Source of the DNA: Desulfocarbo sp964620595
Lineage (GTDB): Bacteria; Desulfobacterota; Desulfarculia; Desulfarculales; Desulfarculaceae
DNA: 41,690 bases
Direction of reading: 5' to 3'
Assembly (NCBI GenBank): GCA_964620595.1
Contig: CAZUHP010000028.1
Span: 1-41,690 of the forward strand
Made by a program: the position numbers and the translations under genes. Positions 1 to 7,172 of this stretch are shown here, piece after piece. The notes beneath the pieces are model-generated. The model made no database searches and was not told the DNA's origin. It worked only from the letters and a program-made list of their open reading frames with translations. Each line of letters begins with the position of its first letter. Position 1 is the stretch's first letter.

Positions 1-577
1 CTGCTGCCTGAACATGTGCGGCGCCGTGCACTGCTCGGACATCGCCATCCTGGGCGTGCACCGCAAACCTCCGGTGATCGAGCACTCCCACCTGGACAAG
101 ATGTGCGAGATTCCCACCACCATCGCTTCTTGCCCCACCGCGGCCATCAAGCCCGCCAAGGTGGACGATTACAAGAGCGTGGCGGTGAACGCCGATCGCT
201 GCATGTTCTGCGGCAACTGCTACACCATGTGCCCCGCCATGCCCCTGGCCGACGCCGAAGGCGACGGTATCGCCCTGTGGGTGGGCGGCAAGGTCTCCAA
301 CGCCCGGTCCATGCCCAAGTTCTCCAAGCTGGCCGTGCCCTACATCCCCAACGAGCCCCCGCGCTGGCCTTCCACTGTCAAGGCCATCCGGAAGATCGTT
401 GAGGTCTACGCCCAGGACGCCAACAAGTATGAGCGTATCGGCGAGTGGGCCGAGCGGATCGGCTGGGAGAAGTTCTTCGAGAAGACCGGCCTGGAGTTCA
501 GCCACCACCACATCGACGACTACCGCCTGGCCATGACCACCTGGCGGACCAGCACCCAGTTCAAGTACACCAAGTAG
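1..577 (+). CDS. dsrB: Dissimilatory sulfite reductase beta subunit, C-terminal part (5' end outside window)
   Basis: The reading frame is open from base 2, so the gene begins before the window. The visible part starts in the cluster-binding stretch CCLNMCGAVHCSD, typical of DsrB near the siroheme/[4Fe-4S] site. It continues into the inserted ferredoxin domain, with a CPTAAIKP cysteine and the motif CMFCGNCYTMCP giving four ligands for a [4Fe-4S] cluster. About 190 residues are present, roughly half of the usual DsrB length. DsrAB reduces sulfite with electrons delivered partly through DsrC in the cytoplasm of sulfate reducers; dsrA is expected just upstream. The presence of dsrD nearby supports a reductive rather than oxidative Dsr system. 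Identification is firm from the motifs and context. Confidence 0.97.
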   Translation, partial: CCLNMCGAVHCSDIAILGVHRKPPVIEHSHLDKMCEIPTTIASCPTAAIKPAKVDDYKSVAVNADRCMFCGNCYTMCPAMPLADAEGDGIALWVGGKVSNARSMPKFSKLAVPYIPNEPPRWPSTVKAIRKIVEVYAQDANKYERIGEWAERIGWEKFFEKTGLEFSHHHIDDYRLAMTTWRTSTQFKYTK

Positions 578-604
578 GTCTGCTGGTTAGCCTGTAACCA
601 CGCC

Positions 605-640
605 GCTACCCGGGACTCCAGAGGTCCCGGGTAGCGTCTT
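605..640 (+). terminator. Hairpin after dsrB
   Basis: A perfect 12-bp stem (605-616 with 624-635) with a 7-nt loop sits 28 bp after the dsrB stop and is followed by a short T-containing stretch (gtctttgcttg). It could be a weak intrinsic terminator, an attenuator that lowers expression of the downstream genes, or a 3'-end stabiliser of the dsrAB message. The poor T-run makes full termination uncertain. Confidence 0.6.
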
Positions 641-664
641 TGCTTGTAGGGAGAGCCCGCTTCC

Positions 665-2083
665 ATGTCTCAGGCCCTGCCGCGATTGGTCGTAGCCGCC
701 TTGCGGGGCGGGTCGGGTAAGACCACCCTCAGCCTGGGGCTCATACAGGCGCTCAGCGACCGCGGCCTGGCCGTGGTGCCCTTCAAGAAGGGCCCTGACT
801 ATATCGACCCCTTCTGGCACACCGAGGCCGCGGGCACCCCTTGCCACAACCTGGACCCCTACATGATGGGCCGGGAGCAGGTGGTACGCGCCTTCGCCCA
901 CTTTGCCAAGGGATACGCCGCCGCGGTGGTGGAGGGCAACCGCGGCCTGTTCGACGGCCTGGACGCGGCCGGCAGCCAGTCCACCGCCGAGCTGGCCAAG
1001 TGGCTGGCGGCGCCGGTGGTCCTGGTCATTGATTGCTCCATGGCCTCGCGCACCGTGGCCGCGGTGGTGCTGGGCTGCCGCGATTTCGACCCCGAGCTGA
1101 ACCTGGCCGGCGTGATCCTCAACCCGGTGGCCAACGCCCGCCAGGAAAAGGTGATCCGCCAGGCCATCAAGGACTACACCGGCCTGCCGGTGCTGGGCGC
1201 GGTGCCCCGCCTGGACCTTAACCTGCCCGAGCGCCACATGGGCCTGGTGCCTCCCCAGGAGCACCAGGCCGTGGCCCAGGCCCTGCGCCAGGCAGGCCGC
1301 AGCGTGGCCTCCTACGTGGACGTGGACGCCCTGTGGGACCTGATGCGGGCCGCGCCCGGGCTGCCGGACGTCGCGCCCCCCGCGCCCTCCGCGCCCCCCG
1401 CCCCCCCGGCCGGGCTCTTTCCGCAGCAGCCGCCGCCCGAGCATGATCGTCCGGTCATCGGGGTGGTGCGCGACGCCGCCTTTGGCTTCTATTACCCCGA
1501 AAACCTGGAGGCCCTGGTCAACCACGGGGCCCGCCTGGTCTTCTGTTCGGCCCTGGAGGACGAGGACCTGCCCCCGGTGGACGCCCTGTACCTGGGCGGT
1601 GGCTTTCCCGAGACCCATGCCGCCCGCCTGGCCGCCAACCAGTCCTTCCGCCGGGCGGTGCGGAAGGCGGCCCAGGATGGCCTGCCCATCTATGCCGAGT
1701 GCGGCGGGTTCATGTACCTGGGCGCCAGCATCACCATAGATGGCCAGACCCACCCCATGGCGGGCGTGTTTCCCGTGGACTTCGCCATGCACAAAAAGCC
1801 CCAGGGCCACGGTTACACCCTATGCCGGGTGGTGGAGGAAAATCCATTTATGCCGGTTGGTTATGAGTTCAAGGCCCACGAGTTCCACTACTCGGTGCCC
1901 ACCTTGGCCCCCGGGTTCAAGCCCCGGCTGGCCTACCAGGTGCGCCGGGGCAAGGGCATCTTGGGCCAGGGCGGCGGGCTGATGACCAACAGGGTGCTGG
2001 GAACCTATCACCACGTGCATTGCCTGGGCGCGGCCCAGTGGGCCCCGTCCCTGGTGGCTGCGGCCCGGGGACGCAGAAAGTAG
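665..2083 (+). CDS. dsrN: Cobyrinate a,c-diamide synthase family protein (CbiA/DsrN)
   Basis: This 472-residue protein belongs to the CobB/CbiA amidotransferase family. It has an N-terminal P-loop (LRGGSGKTT, about residues 13-21) and a C-terminal class I glutamine amidotransferase domain with the nucleophile motif YAECGGFMYLG. Family members amidate carboxylates of a corrinoid. The paralogue linked to dsr genes is called DsrN and is thought to amidate siroheme for sulfite reductase, so the position directly behind dsrB supports that role over cobalamin synthesis. A proline/alanine-rich linker around residues 238-260 separates the two domains. The start follows a GGGAGA ribosome site. Siroheme amidation is inferred from context; the family is certain. 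Confidence 0.88.
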   Translation: MSQALPRLVVAALRGGSGKTTLSLGLIQALSDRGLAVVPFKKGPDYIDPFWHTEAAGTPCHNLDPYMMGREQVVRAFAHFAKGYAAAVVEGNRGLFDGLDAAGSQSTAELAKWLAAPVVLVIDCSMASRTVAAVVLGCRDFDPELNLAGVILNPVANARQEKVIRQAIKDYTGLPVLGAVPRLDLNLPERHMGLVPPQEHQAVAQALRQAGRSVASYVDVDALWDLMRAAPGLPDVAPPAPSAPPAPPAGLFPQQPPPEHDRPVIGVVRDAAFGFYYPENLEALVNHGARLVFCSALEDEDLPPVDALYLGGGFPETHAARLAANQSFRRAVRKAAQDGLPIYAECGGFMYLGASITIDGQTHPMAGVFPVDFAMHKKPQGHGYTLCRVVEENPFMPVGYEFKAHEFHYSVPTLAPGFKPRLAYQVRRGKGILGQGGGLMTNRVLGTYHHVHCLGAAQWAPSLVAAARGRRK

Positions 2084-2156
2084 CTTGACAGAAAATGCCG
2101 CTGGGGATATGGTGCGGTATTGTGAAAAAAATCTTCAAATCAAGGAGGTTATTCGG

Positions 2157-2396
2157 ATGGGTGATATTGAGCGGGCCAAAGAGCTCACCCTGCAGGTCCT
2201 GGAGAAGAAGCAGAAGCGCATGATGATGAAGGACCTGCTCAAAGAGGTGCAGAAGATCGACGACAGCATTGACAAGCGCACCCTCAAGAAGGCCACTTCC
2301 GCGATGATAATGGACAAGACCATCGCCTACTGGTCCAGCGGTTCCACTACTTACTTCGCCCTGCCTGGTGGCAAGCACGCCGAGGGCGAGGACTAA
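2157..2396 (+). CDS. dsrD: DsrD, small winged-helix protein of the sulfite reductase locus
   Basis: This small basic protein has 79 residues, the usual DsrD size. The start at 2157 is chosen over an upstream in-frame ATG at 2085 because a strong AAGGAGG site lies at 2142-2148 and the family normally begins close to this residue. The sequence has the helix-rich N-terminus (IERAKELTLQVLEKKQKR) and the conserved YWSSGSTTYF beta-wing. DsrD occurs in organisms that use DsrAB reductively and is reported to act on DsrAB activity; a DNA-binding role was proposed earlier from its fold. It lies 73 bp after dsrN, so the order here is dsrB-dsrN-dsrD rather than the common dsrABD. Confidence 0.93.
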   Translation: MGDIERAKELTLQVLEKKQKRMMMKDLLKEVQKIDDSIDKRTLKKATSAMIMDKTIAYWSSGSTTYFALPGGKHAEGED

Positions 2397-2430
2397 TAAG
2401 CGGTCTGGACTGCCCGGCGCTGTTCACCGC

Positions 2431-2485
2431 TAGGCCCCCCCGCCCCGGATCAGGCCCAGGGTCCGGTTGCAAGGCGGCGGGGGCT
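2431..2485 (+). terminator. GC-rich imperfect hairpin after dsrD
   Basis: A C-rich arm (about 2432-2444) can pair with a G-rich arm (about 2473-2485), 11 of 13 positions matching, with an inner ccgga/tccgg stem. It closes the dsr block, but no U-run follows, so it may stall polymerase or protect the 3' end rather than act as a classical intrinsic terminator. Confidence 0.4.
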
Positions 2486-2535
2486 TCGTCTGACTAGGGG
2501 CCGCCCCGGGAGGGGAGGCCAAAAGGCATAGTGAA

Positions 2536-3183
2536 ATGAGTAAGATAACAACCCCTAGCGGCATTCCAGAAGATGAGTTCCTGCGCGAGGGGCTCATCGA
2601 CCGCCTCAGCCAATACCTGGAGGCCGAGCCCGATGCCTGGCACATGCGTTACAACCTGGGCGTAGCCTTGATGCACGCCGGGCGTAGCGACGAGGCGGTG
2701 CAGGCCTTTCAGCAAGTCCTGGCCCTAGCCCCCAAGCACATGGAAAGCCTGATCAATCTGGGCGGCATCTACCTTTCGCGCGGCCAGGGCGACGAGGCGC
2801 TCAAGGCCTTTACCAAGGCGCTCAGCGTGCATGACCACCCCCTGGTGCGGGCCAATCTGGCCGTGGCCTACATGCAGCTCGGCCACCTGGAGGAGGCTGA
2901 GCGCGAGCTGCGCCGCGCCCTGGAGGCGGAGCAGGCCATGCCTGACGCCTGGGCCAACCTGGGCTCCTTGCTGCTCCAGGCCGGGCGCCTGGAGGAATCA
3001 GTGGAGGCCAGCCTCAAGGCCCTGGAAATCCGGCCTGATTTTGCCATCGCCCACAACAACCTGGCCGTGGCCTACCTGGATTTGGGCCAAGAGGACCAGG
3101 CCCGGGAGCACGCCGAGCTGGCCCTGAAAAACGGCTACCCCGTGCACCAGGAGATACAGGACAAGCTGGGCCTTTCCTCCTGA
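2536..3183 (+). CDS. Tetratricopeptide repeat protein
   Basis: The 215-residue protein consists almost wholly of TPR repeats, for example WHMRYNLGVALMHAGRSDEA and the W/A-N-LG..L...G..EEA pattern repeated about five times between residues 30 and 205. There is no signal peptide or membrane segment, so it is probably a cytoplasmic scaffold for protein-protein contacts. It sits alone between the dsr genes and the DsrMKJ-b6 operon, on the same strand, which suggests an assembly role for one of them; that is inference only. An AAAAGG ribosome site lies about 11 bases before the ATG. No specific partner can be named. Confidence 0.75.
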   Translation: MSKITTPSGIPEDEFLREGLIDRLSQYLEAEPDAWHMRYNLGVALMHAGRSDEAVQAFQQVLALAPKHMESLINLGGIYLSRGQGDEALKAFTKALSVHDHPLVRANLAVAYMQLGHLEEAERELRRALEAEQAMPDAWANLGSLLLQAGRLEESVEASLKALEIRPDFAIAHNNLAVAYLDLGQEDQAREHAELALKNGYPVHQEIQDKLGLSS

Positions 3184-3367
3184 CAACCCCGGGCGACGGG
3201 GGGCGACGGTGGGGCCGGGGGGCGCGGGAGGCAACGGGGCGGCGAGGGGGGCGGCGAGGGGGGCGGCGAGGGGGCCCTTGACACCCCGACCCGGGCCGGG
3301 CATGCTGGGATGCGGTGTGGCCGCCCCGTCGCCCCGTCGCCCCCGTCGCCCTCGCCCCCCCGTCCCT
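3184..3367 (+). repeat. G-rich tandem repeat facing a C-rich inverse stretch
   Basis: After the TPR gene the plus strand has G-rich DNA, including three tandem copies of the 12-mer GGCGAGGGGGGC at 3241-3276 (the last with one change). About 50-120 bp further (3328-3365) a C-rich run of cgtcgcccc units is largely complementary to the G-rich gggcgacgg units at 3190-3212. The RNA could fold into a very large hairpin, and the G-runs could form quadruplexes. The rest of the gap to 3452 holds no gene that I can support. Confidence 0.6.
3278..3306 (+). promoter_or_regulatory. Weak candidate sigma-70 promoter for the DsrMKJ-b6 operon
   Basis: A consensus -35 box TTGACA (3278-3283) directly follows the G-rich repeat. 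A 17-nt spacer leads to CATGCT (3301-3306), which matches only three of six -10 positions. It is about 150 bp upstream of the first operon gene. The -35 box is good but the -10 box is poor, so this is tentative. Confidence 0.3.
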
Positions 3368-3452
3368 GGGCTGGCCAAGGCTGCGGGGCGGGCGCCGCAC
3401 CGTGCGTCCGCGGCCGGGTTTTCCATTCCTCTCCCCCAAGGGTGTGCCACTT

Positions 3453-4340
3453 ATGGGGGCCGTATACTTCACCTTGTTCCGAGTGCTGCCCTACCTGACC
3501 TTGGCGTGGTTCTGCCTGGGCCTGGTGCTGCGTCTCCGCGGCCTGGCCCGCGCCCCGGTGCCCTTTTGGATAGCCCTGGAGCCGTTGCCCGGCCGGAGCC
3601 TGGGCCGCGCCGGCCGGCTTTTCTCGGGGGCGCCGTGCTTCCCCGCCCTCTGGCGGCGGGCCCCGCTTTTGGCCCTGGGCGCCACCGCCCTGCACCTGGG
3701 GCTCTTGCTGGCCCTGGCCGGCCATTTGCGCCATTTCCTGAGCCCGGTGCCGGCCTGGCTCTATTTCCTCGCTCCCTTGGGCCGCCTGGGGGGGTACCTG
3801 ATGGCCGCCGGCTTGGTGCTCCTTTGCCTGCGCCGCTTGGCCGATCCCCGCTTGCTGTATCTTTCCCGCCCGGCCGACTATGGGCTTTTGGCCCTGCTCC
3901 TGGCCCTTGCCTTGAGCGGTCTGGCCCTGGCGCACTTCGCGCCGGCCGACCCGGCCGCGGTCAAGGCCCTGGCCCTGGGGCTGCTGCGGCCCTGGGCCCC
4001 GGCCGGCCCCTGGCCCGGCTGGCTGCTCGGCCTGCACCTGGGCCTGGCCCTGGCGCTGCTGGCGGTGTTCCCCCTGTCCAAGTTGGTGCATGGCCCGGAG
4101 TTCGTCTTGAATCCGGTGCTGTTTCCGGCCCGGGGTTCCCGCCTCCCCCGCAACCCCTGGCAGGCGGCCTATGTGGGCGACGCCCCGAGCCAGGAGGCAG
4201 TGCTGCCCGGCGAGCCCCAGCCCTGGACCCGGGAGCGCTACTGCCGGCGCCTGAAGGACTACTGGGCCGGGGCCGGGACCAGGCGGGTGCTGGGGGCCAG
4301 GGAGCGGGCCGCCTCCCGCCGGCAGGGAGACGGGGCATGA
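3453..4340 (+). CDS. DsrM-like membrane cytochrome b (NarI-type subunit)
   Basis: This 295-residue protein has about five to six hydrophobic segments and the features of the NarI/DsrM/TmcC/HmcE family, diheme cytochromes b that exchange electrons with menaquinone. Candidate heme ligands include the histidines in ALHLGLLLALAGHLRHF and in GLHLGLALALLAVFPLSKLVH; the PLSKLVH ending of the last helix is typical of the family. The ATG at 3453 has AAGGG about 10 bases upstream. Its stop overlaps the next start (ATGA), so it is translationally coupled to the DsrK-like partner, as in true dsrMK. It may equally be called TmcC-like. Other partners of the standard complex (DsrO, DsrP) are absent here. 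Confidence 0.82.
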   Translation: MGAVYFTLFRVLPYLTLAWFCLGLVLRLRGLARAPVPFWIALEPLPGRSLGRAGRLFSGAPCFPALWRRAPLLALGATALHLGLLLALAGHLRHFLSPVPAWLYFLAPLGRLGGYLMAAGLVLLCLRRLADPRLLYLSRPADYGLLALLLALALSGLALAHFAPADPAAVKALALGLLRPWAPAGPWPGWLLGLHLGLALALLAVFPLSKLVHGPEFVLNPVLFPARGSRLPRNPWQAAYVGDAPSQEAVLPGEPQPWTRERYCRRLKDYWAGAGTRRVLGARERAASRRQGDGA

Positions 4341-5797
4341 GGGGGCTGGCGGCCAGGGCCCGGTTCAAGGGCGAGGGCTCTCCCTTGCCCGCGCCCGGCG
4401 CCGCCCGGGACCTGGACCTCCCGGCCGGCCGCGAGGCGGACCAGCGCCTGTGCGGCCTGCCCGCCTCCTTGCTGCCCGATTGGCAGGAGGTCTTCCTGGC
4501 CGCCTTCCGCCGGGCGCTCGCCCGCTATCGCAGCTTCCGCCATCACCTGGAGTCCTGCCTGCGGTGCGGGGCCTGCGCCGCGGCCTGCCCCTTTTACCAG
4601 GGCACCGGTGATCCCCAGAACATCCCGGCCGCCCGGGCCGATTTGGCCCGCCGGGTGTATGAGCGCTTCCTGGCGCCCGGCCGCCGTCACCGGCCGGCCG
4701 CGGAACTGGAGCGCGGGCTCCTCGAACAATGGTACCTCTATTTCCACCAGTGCAGCCTGTGCCGGCGCTGCGCCCTGTATTGTCCCCTGGGCATCGACAC
4801 CGCCCAGGTCACCTTTGTCTGCCGCGAGATACTGGCCGCGGTGGGGCTCAGCAGCCGGGCCGCCTCGGGCGGGGCGGCGGAGACCTACCGCACCGGCAAT
4901 TGCCAGGGCATCATGCCCGCCTCCTGGAGCCAGCGCCACCGCGGCCTGGAGGAGGAGCTGGCCCGGGAAACCGGCGAGCCCATGCTCTGCCCGGTGGACG
5001 AGTATGGCGCCGAGGTGCTCTTCATTCCCCCGGCCGCGGAGCTGGCCCGCCATCGCGCCGCGTACAAGGCCTATGCCAAGCTCTTTCATGCCGCGGGGGT
5101 GAGCTGGACCGTGAGCACCTATATCAACGACGCTGGCAACGCCGGGGCCTGGCTGGACTACCGCAACCTGCGCCTCATCCACCACCGGGTGCTGGAGGCG
5201 GCCAGGGAGCTGAGGCCCAAACTGATCATGTGGGGCGAGAGCGGCCTGGGCTGGCGGGTGGCCGGCCGCCTGGCCCCCGGCCTGGGCGTGGACTGGGCCA
5301 GCGAGGATTACCTGGAGTTCAGGCGGCCCCTCAGCGTGGTGGAGTGGGCCTATCACCTCTACCGCCGCGGCGCCTTTCAGGGACGCCTGCACCCCGAGGC
5401 CAACCACCGGCGGGTGGTGACCTACCACGACCCCTGCCAGGCGGCGCGATCCTGCGGCCTGTTGCAGGAGCCGCGTACCCTCTTGAACGCGGTGTGCCAG
5501 TGGTACGAGATGCCGGCCGGCACCGTGGGCCGGGAGACGCTCTGCTGCGGCGGGGGCGGCGGGGTGTACCAGGGGGCGCCGGAGCTGGCCCTGGCCGCCA
5601 TGCTCCCCCGGGCGCGGGTGTTGGCCCGCATGCAGGAGGATTACGGCTGCAACTGGGTGGCCACCATCTGCGACGGGTGCAAGAGCGCCCTGGGGCGGGG
5701 TCTGCGCCGCTACGGCCTGGGTATGAGCGTGGGCGGGGTGGTGGAGCTTCTGGGGCAGGCCCTCTACCCCACCGGCCTGGGCCAGGAGGCGGCCTGA
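4337..5797 (+). CDS. DsrK-like iron-sulfur protein (HdrD family)
   Basis: This 486-residue cytoplasmic-type protein has two ferredoxin motifs, CLRCGACAAACP (Cys74/77/80/84) and CSLCRRCALYCP (Cys139/142/145/149). A C-terminal CCG domain follows, with Cys367, Cys403-Cys404 (CCGGGGG) and CDGC at 445-448, the ligands of a non-cubane [4Fe-4S] cluster. This layout is that of DsrK, TmcB and HmcF, relatives of the heterodisulfide reductase subunit HdrD. DsrK is thought to reduce the trisulfide of DsrC. An in-frame extension reaches back to 3209, but the ATG at 4337 overlapping the upstream stop is the natural start. It is coupled to the DsrM-like gene and overlaps the next gene by one base (TGATG). 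Confidence 0.88.
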   Translation: MRGLAARARFKGEGSPLPAPGAARDLDLPAGREADQRLCGLPASLLPDWQEVFLAAFRRALARYRSFRHHLESCLRCGACAAACPFYQGTGDPQNIPAARADLARRVYERFLAPGRRHRPAAELERGLLEQWYLYFHQCSLCRRCALYCPLGIDTAQVTFVCREILAAVGLSSRAASGGAAETYRTGNCQGIMPASWSQRHRGLEEELARETGEPMLCPVDEYGAEVLFIPPAAELARHRAAYKAYAKLFHAAGVSWTVSTYINDAGNAGAWLDYRNLRLIHHRVLEAARELRPKLIMWGESGLGWRVAGRLAPGLGVDWASEDYLEFRRPLSVVEWAYHLYRRGAFQGRLHPEANHRRVVTYHDPCQAARSCGLLQEPRTLLNAVCQWYEMPAGTVGRETLCCGGGGGVYQGAPELALAAMLPRARVLARMQEDYGCNWVATICDGCKSALGRGLRRYGLGMSVGGVVELLGQALYPTGLGQEAA

Positions 5798-6096
5798 TGC
5801 GGGGCTGGCTGGTATTGGCGCTCGTCTTGGTGGCCGCGGCCTGCAGCGGGCCCGTGGAGCCGCCGGCCGCGGGCAAGGGGCTGCGGCCCCGGGCCCGGGG
5901 CCTGGCCGCGCCGGCCTATCATTCCCCGGCCGGGCGCTGGCGCGCCCGTCACGGTGAGCTGGTGGCCCTGCCCGGCCGGGCGCCGGCGGCGGGCTTTGAT
6001 CTGGGCGAGTGCCTGGTGTGCCACCAGGCCGCGGCCTGCGACGCCTGCCACGCCTATGCCGGCGTGCGGGAACTGCCCGGGGAGGCGCGGCCATGA
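5797..6096 (+). CDS. DsrJ-like diheme cytochrome c lipoprotein
   Basis: A 99-residue exported protein with a short signal peptide ending in a lipobox-like VAAAC (Cys16). Two adjacent heme-binding motifs, CLVCH (72-76) and CDACH (81-85), are followed by AYAGV. The spacing CxxCH-x4-CxxCH-x-Y-x-G-V resembles the C-terminal part of DsrJ, the triheme periplasmic subunit of DsrMKJOP, in which a further CxxCH follows. Here the protein stops soon after AYAGV, so that heme is missing. It overlaps dsrK-like by one base and the cytochrome b6 gene by four. Assignment to DsrJ rests on motif spacing and on position after DsrMK; a generic diheme lipoprotein is the alternative. Confidence 0.7.
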   Translation: MRGWLVLALVLVAAACSGPVEPPAAGKGLRPRARGLAAPAYHSPAGRWRARHGELVALPGRAPAAGFDLGECLVCHQAAACDACHAYAGVRELPGEARP

Positions 6097-6761
6097 GCAA
6101 GGGGCAGGGCAAGATGGCCCGCCTGGCCGCCTGGCTGGAGGCGCGGGGGGCGTTGCAGCCCGACCAGTGGCAACGGAAGGTGCCGGCCACCTCGGCCTGG
6201 CAGCACTACCTCTACCGTTGCTTCGGCGGGCTGGCCCTTTTGATGTTCGGGGTCCAGGTGGTCACCGGGCTCTGGTTGCTGGCTTTCTACCAGCCCACCG
6301 CCGGAGGGGCCTGGGCCAGCCTGGTGCACCTGGACAACCAGGTGGTGGGCGGCTGGGCCCTGCGCCGCCTGCACGCGGTGGGAGGGGACCTGCTGGTGTT
6401 GTTCGCCCTGCTGCACTTGCTGCGCGTGTTGTGGACCAGCGCCTATCACGCGCCCCGGGAGTTGCATTGGCTGAGCGGGGTGCTGCTTCTGGCCTGCGTG
6501 CTCGCCACGGCGGCCTCGGGCCAGGTCTTGGCCTGGAACCAGGCCGGGGTGGAGCTGGCCCGGGTGCTCACCGGCGTGTGGCGGCACCTGCCCGGCCTGG
6601 GCGCGGCGCTGGTGCGCTGGTGCCGGGGAGGGGAGGTGGTGGGCGGGGCCACCCTGGGCCGCTTCTTTGCCCTCCATTTGGCCCTGCCGGTGGTCATGAT
6701 GGTGTTCCTGCGGCTGCACTGGGGCATGATCCGCCGCACCGGGGTGGCGCGGCCGCTGTAG
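6093..6761 (+). CDS. Cytochrome b6-type subunit of a bc complex
   Basis: This 222-residue, four-helix membrane protein has the hallmarks of cytochrome b6. Two histidine pairs are each spaced by 13 residues (His94/His108 and His195/His209) for bis-His heme bL and bH, and the GGATLGRFFALHLALP signature precedes the second pair. Near the N-terminus YRCFGG places Cys43 where b6f and Firmicutes bc complexes attach the extra heme ci. The split from a separate subunit IV also matches b6-type complexes. It should oxidise or reduce menaquinone in the cytoplasmic membrane. No Rieske protein gene is found in the operon, which is unusual. The start overlaps the upstream stop (ATGA). Confidence 0.88.
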   Translation: MSKGQGKMARLAAWLEARGALQPDQWQRKVPATSAWQHYLYRCFGGLALLMFGVQVVTGLWLLAFYQPTAGGAWASLVHLDNQVVGGWALRRLHAVGGDLLVLFALLHLLRVLWTSAYHAPRELHWLSGVLLLACVLATAASGQVLAWNQAGVELARVLTGVWRHLPGLGAALVRWCRGGEVVGGATLGRFFALHLALPVVMMVFLRLHWGMIRRTGVARPL

Positions 6762-6770
6762 GAGAAAGCG

Positions 6771-7172
6771 ATGTACCTCTACGACCCAGAGGAGTACGGG
6801 GAGCTGGAGCCCCTGTGGCCCCATGCCCTGGTGAGCCGCGGCCTGGTGGCGGTGGCCGCGCTCATGCTCTGGGTGGGCCTCGCCTTTTTCTGGCCCGAGC
6901 TGTTCATGCCCCCGGACCGGCCGCCCGGCGCGGCCGCGGCCCAGCCCCAGGCGGCGCTGCCCTGGTACCTGTGGCCCTTGCAGGGGTTGGGCCGGCTCCT
7001 GCCCGGGGGCGTGGCCCTGGTCCTGGCCCTGGCGGCCGGGGCGGCGTTTTTGCTCCTGCCCTGGCTGGACCGGGGCCTGCGGGCCTATTTCTGGGAGCGC
7101 TACCTGTATTCGCGCCTGGTGCTGGCCGGGCTGGTGCTGGTGGCCTTCTTGAGCTTCTGGGGGTGGTTGTGA
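6771..7172 (+). CDS. Subunit IV (PetD)-like membrane protein
   Basis: The 133-residue protein has three hydrophobic helices and, between the first two, a Pro-rich loop ending in LPWYLWPLQGL. That is the position of the Qo-site PEWY motif of cytochrome b / subunit IV. Here it reads LPWY, closest to the PPWY variant known from menaquinone-using bc complexes, and lacks the catalytic Glu. It lies 9 bp after the b6 gene with GGAGAAAG as ribosome site and completes a split cytochrome b. Together the two form the quinone-reactive core. The motif and position make the assignment good, although the sequence is diverged. Confidence 0.78.
   Translation: MYLYDPEEYGELEPLWPHALVSRGLVAVAALMLWVGLAFFWPELFMPPDRPPGAAAAQPQAALPWYLWPLQGLGRLLPGGVALVLALAAGAAFLLLPWLDRGLRAYFWERYLYSRLVLAGLVLVAFLSFWGWL

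Noticed and set aside
587..1810. 407-codon open frame on the minus strand
   Set aside because: Antisense of dsrN, low-complexity translation, no ribosome site.
3209..4336. N-terminal extension of the DsrK-like protein through the DsrM-like gene
   Set aside because: The extension is the out-of-frame shadow of a membrane protein, and the ATG at 4337 overlaps the upstream stop in the usual coupled way.
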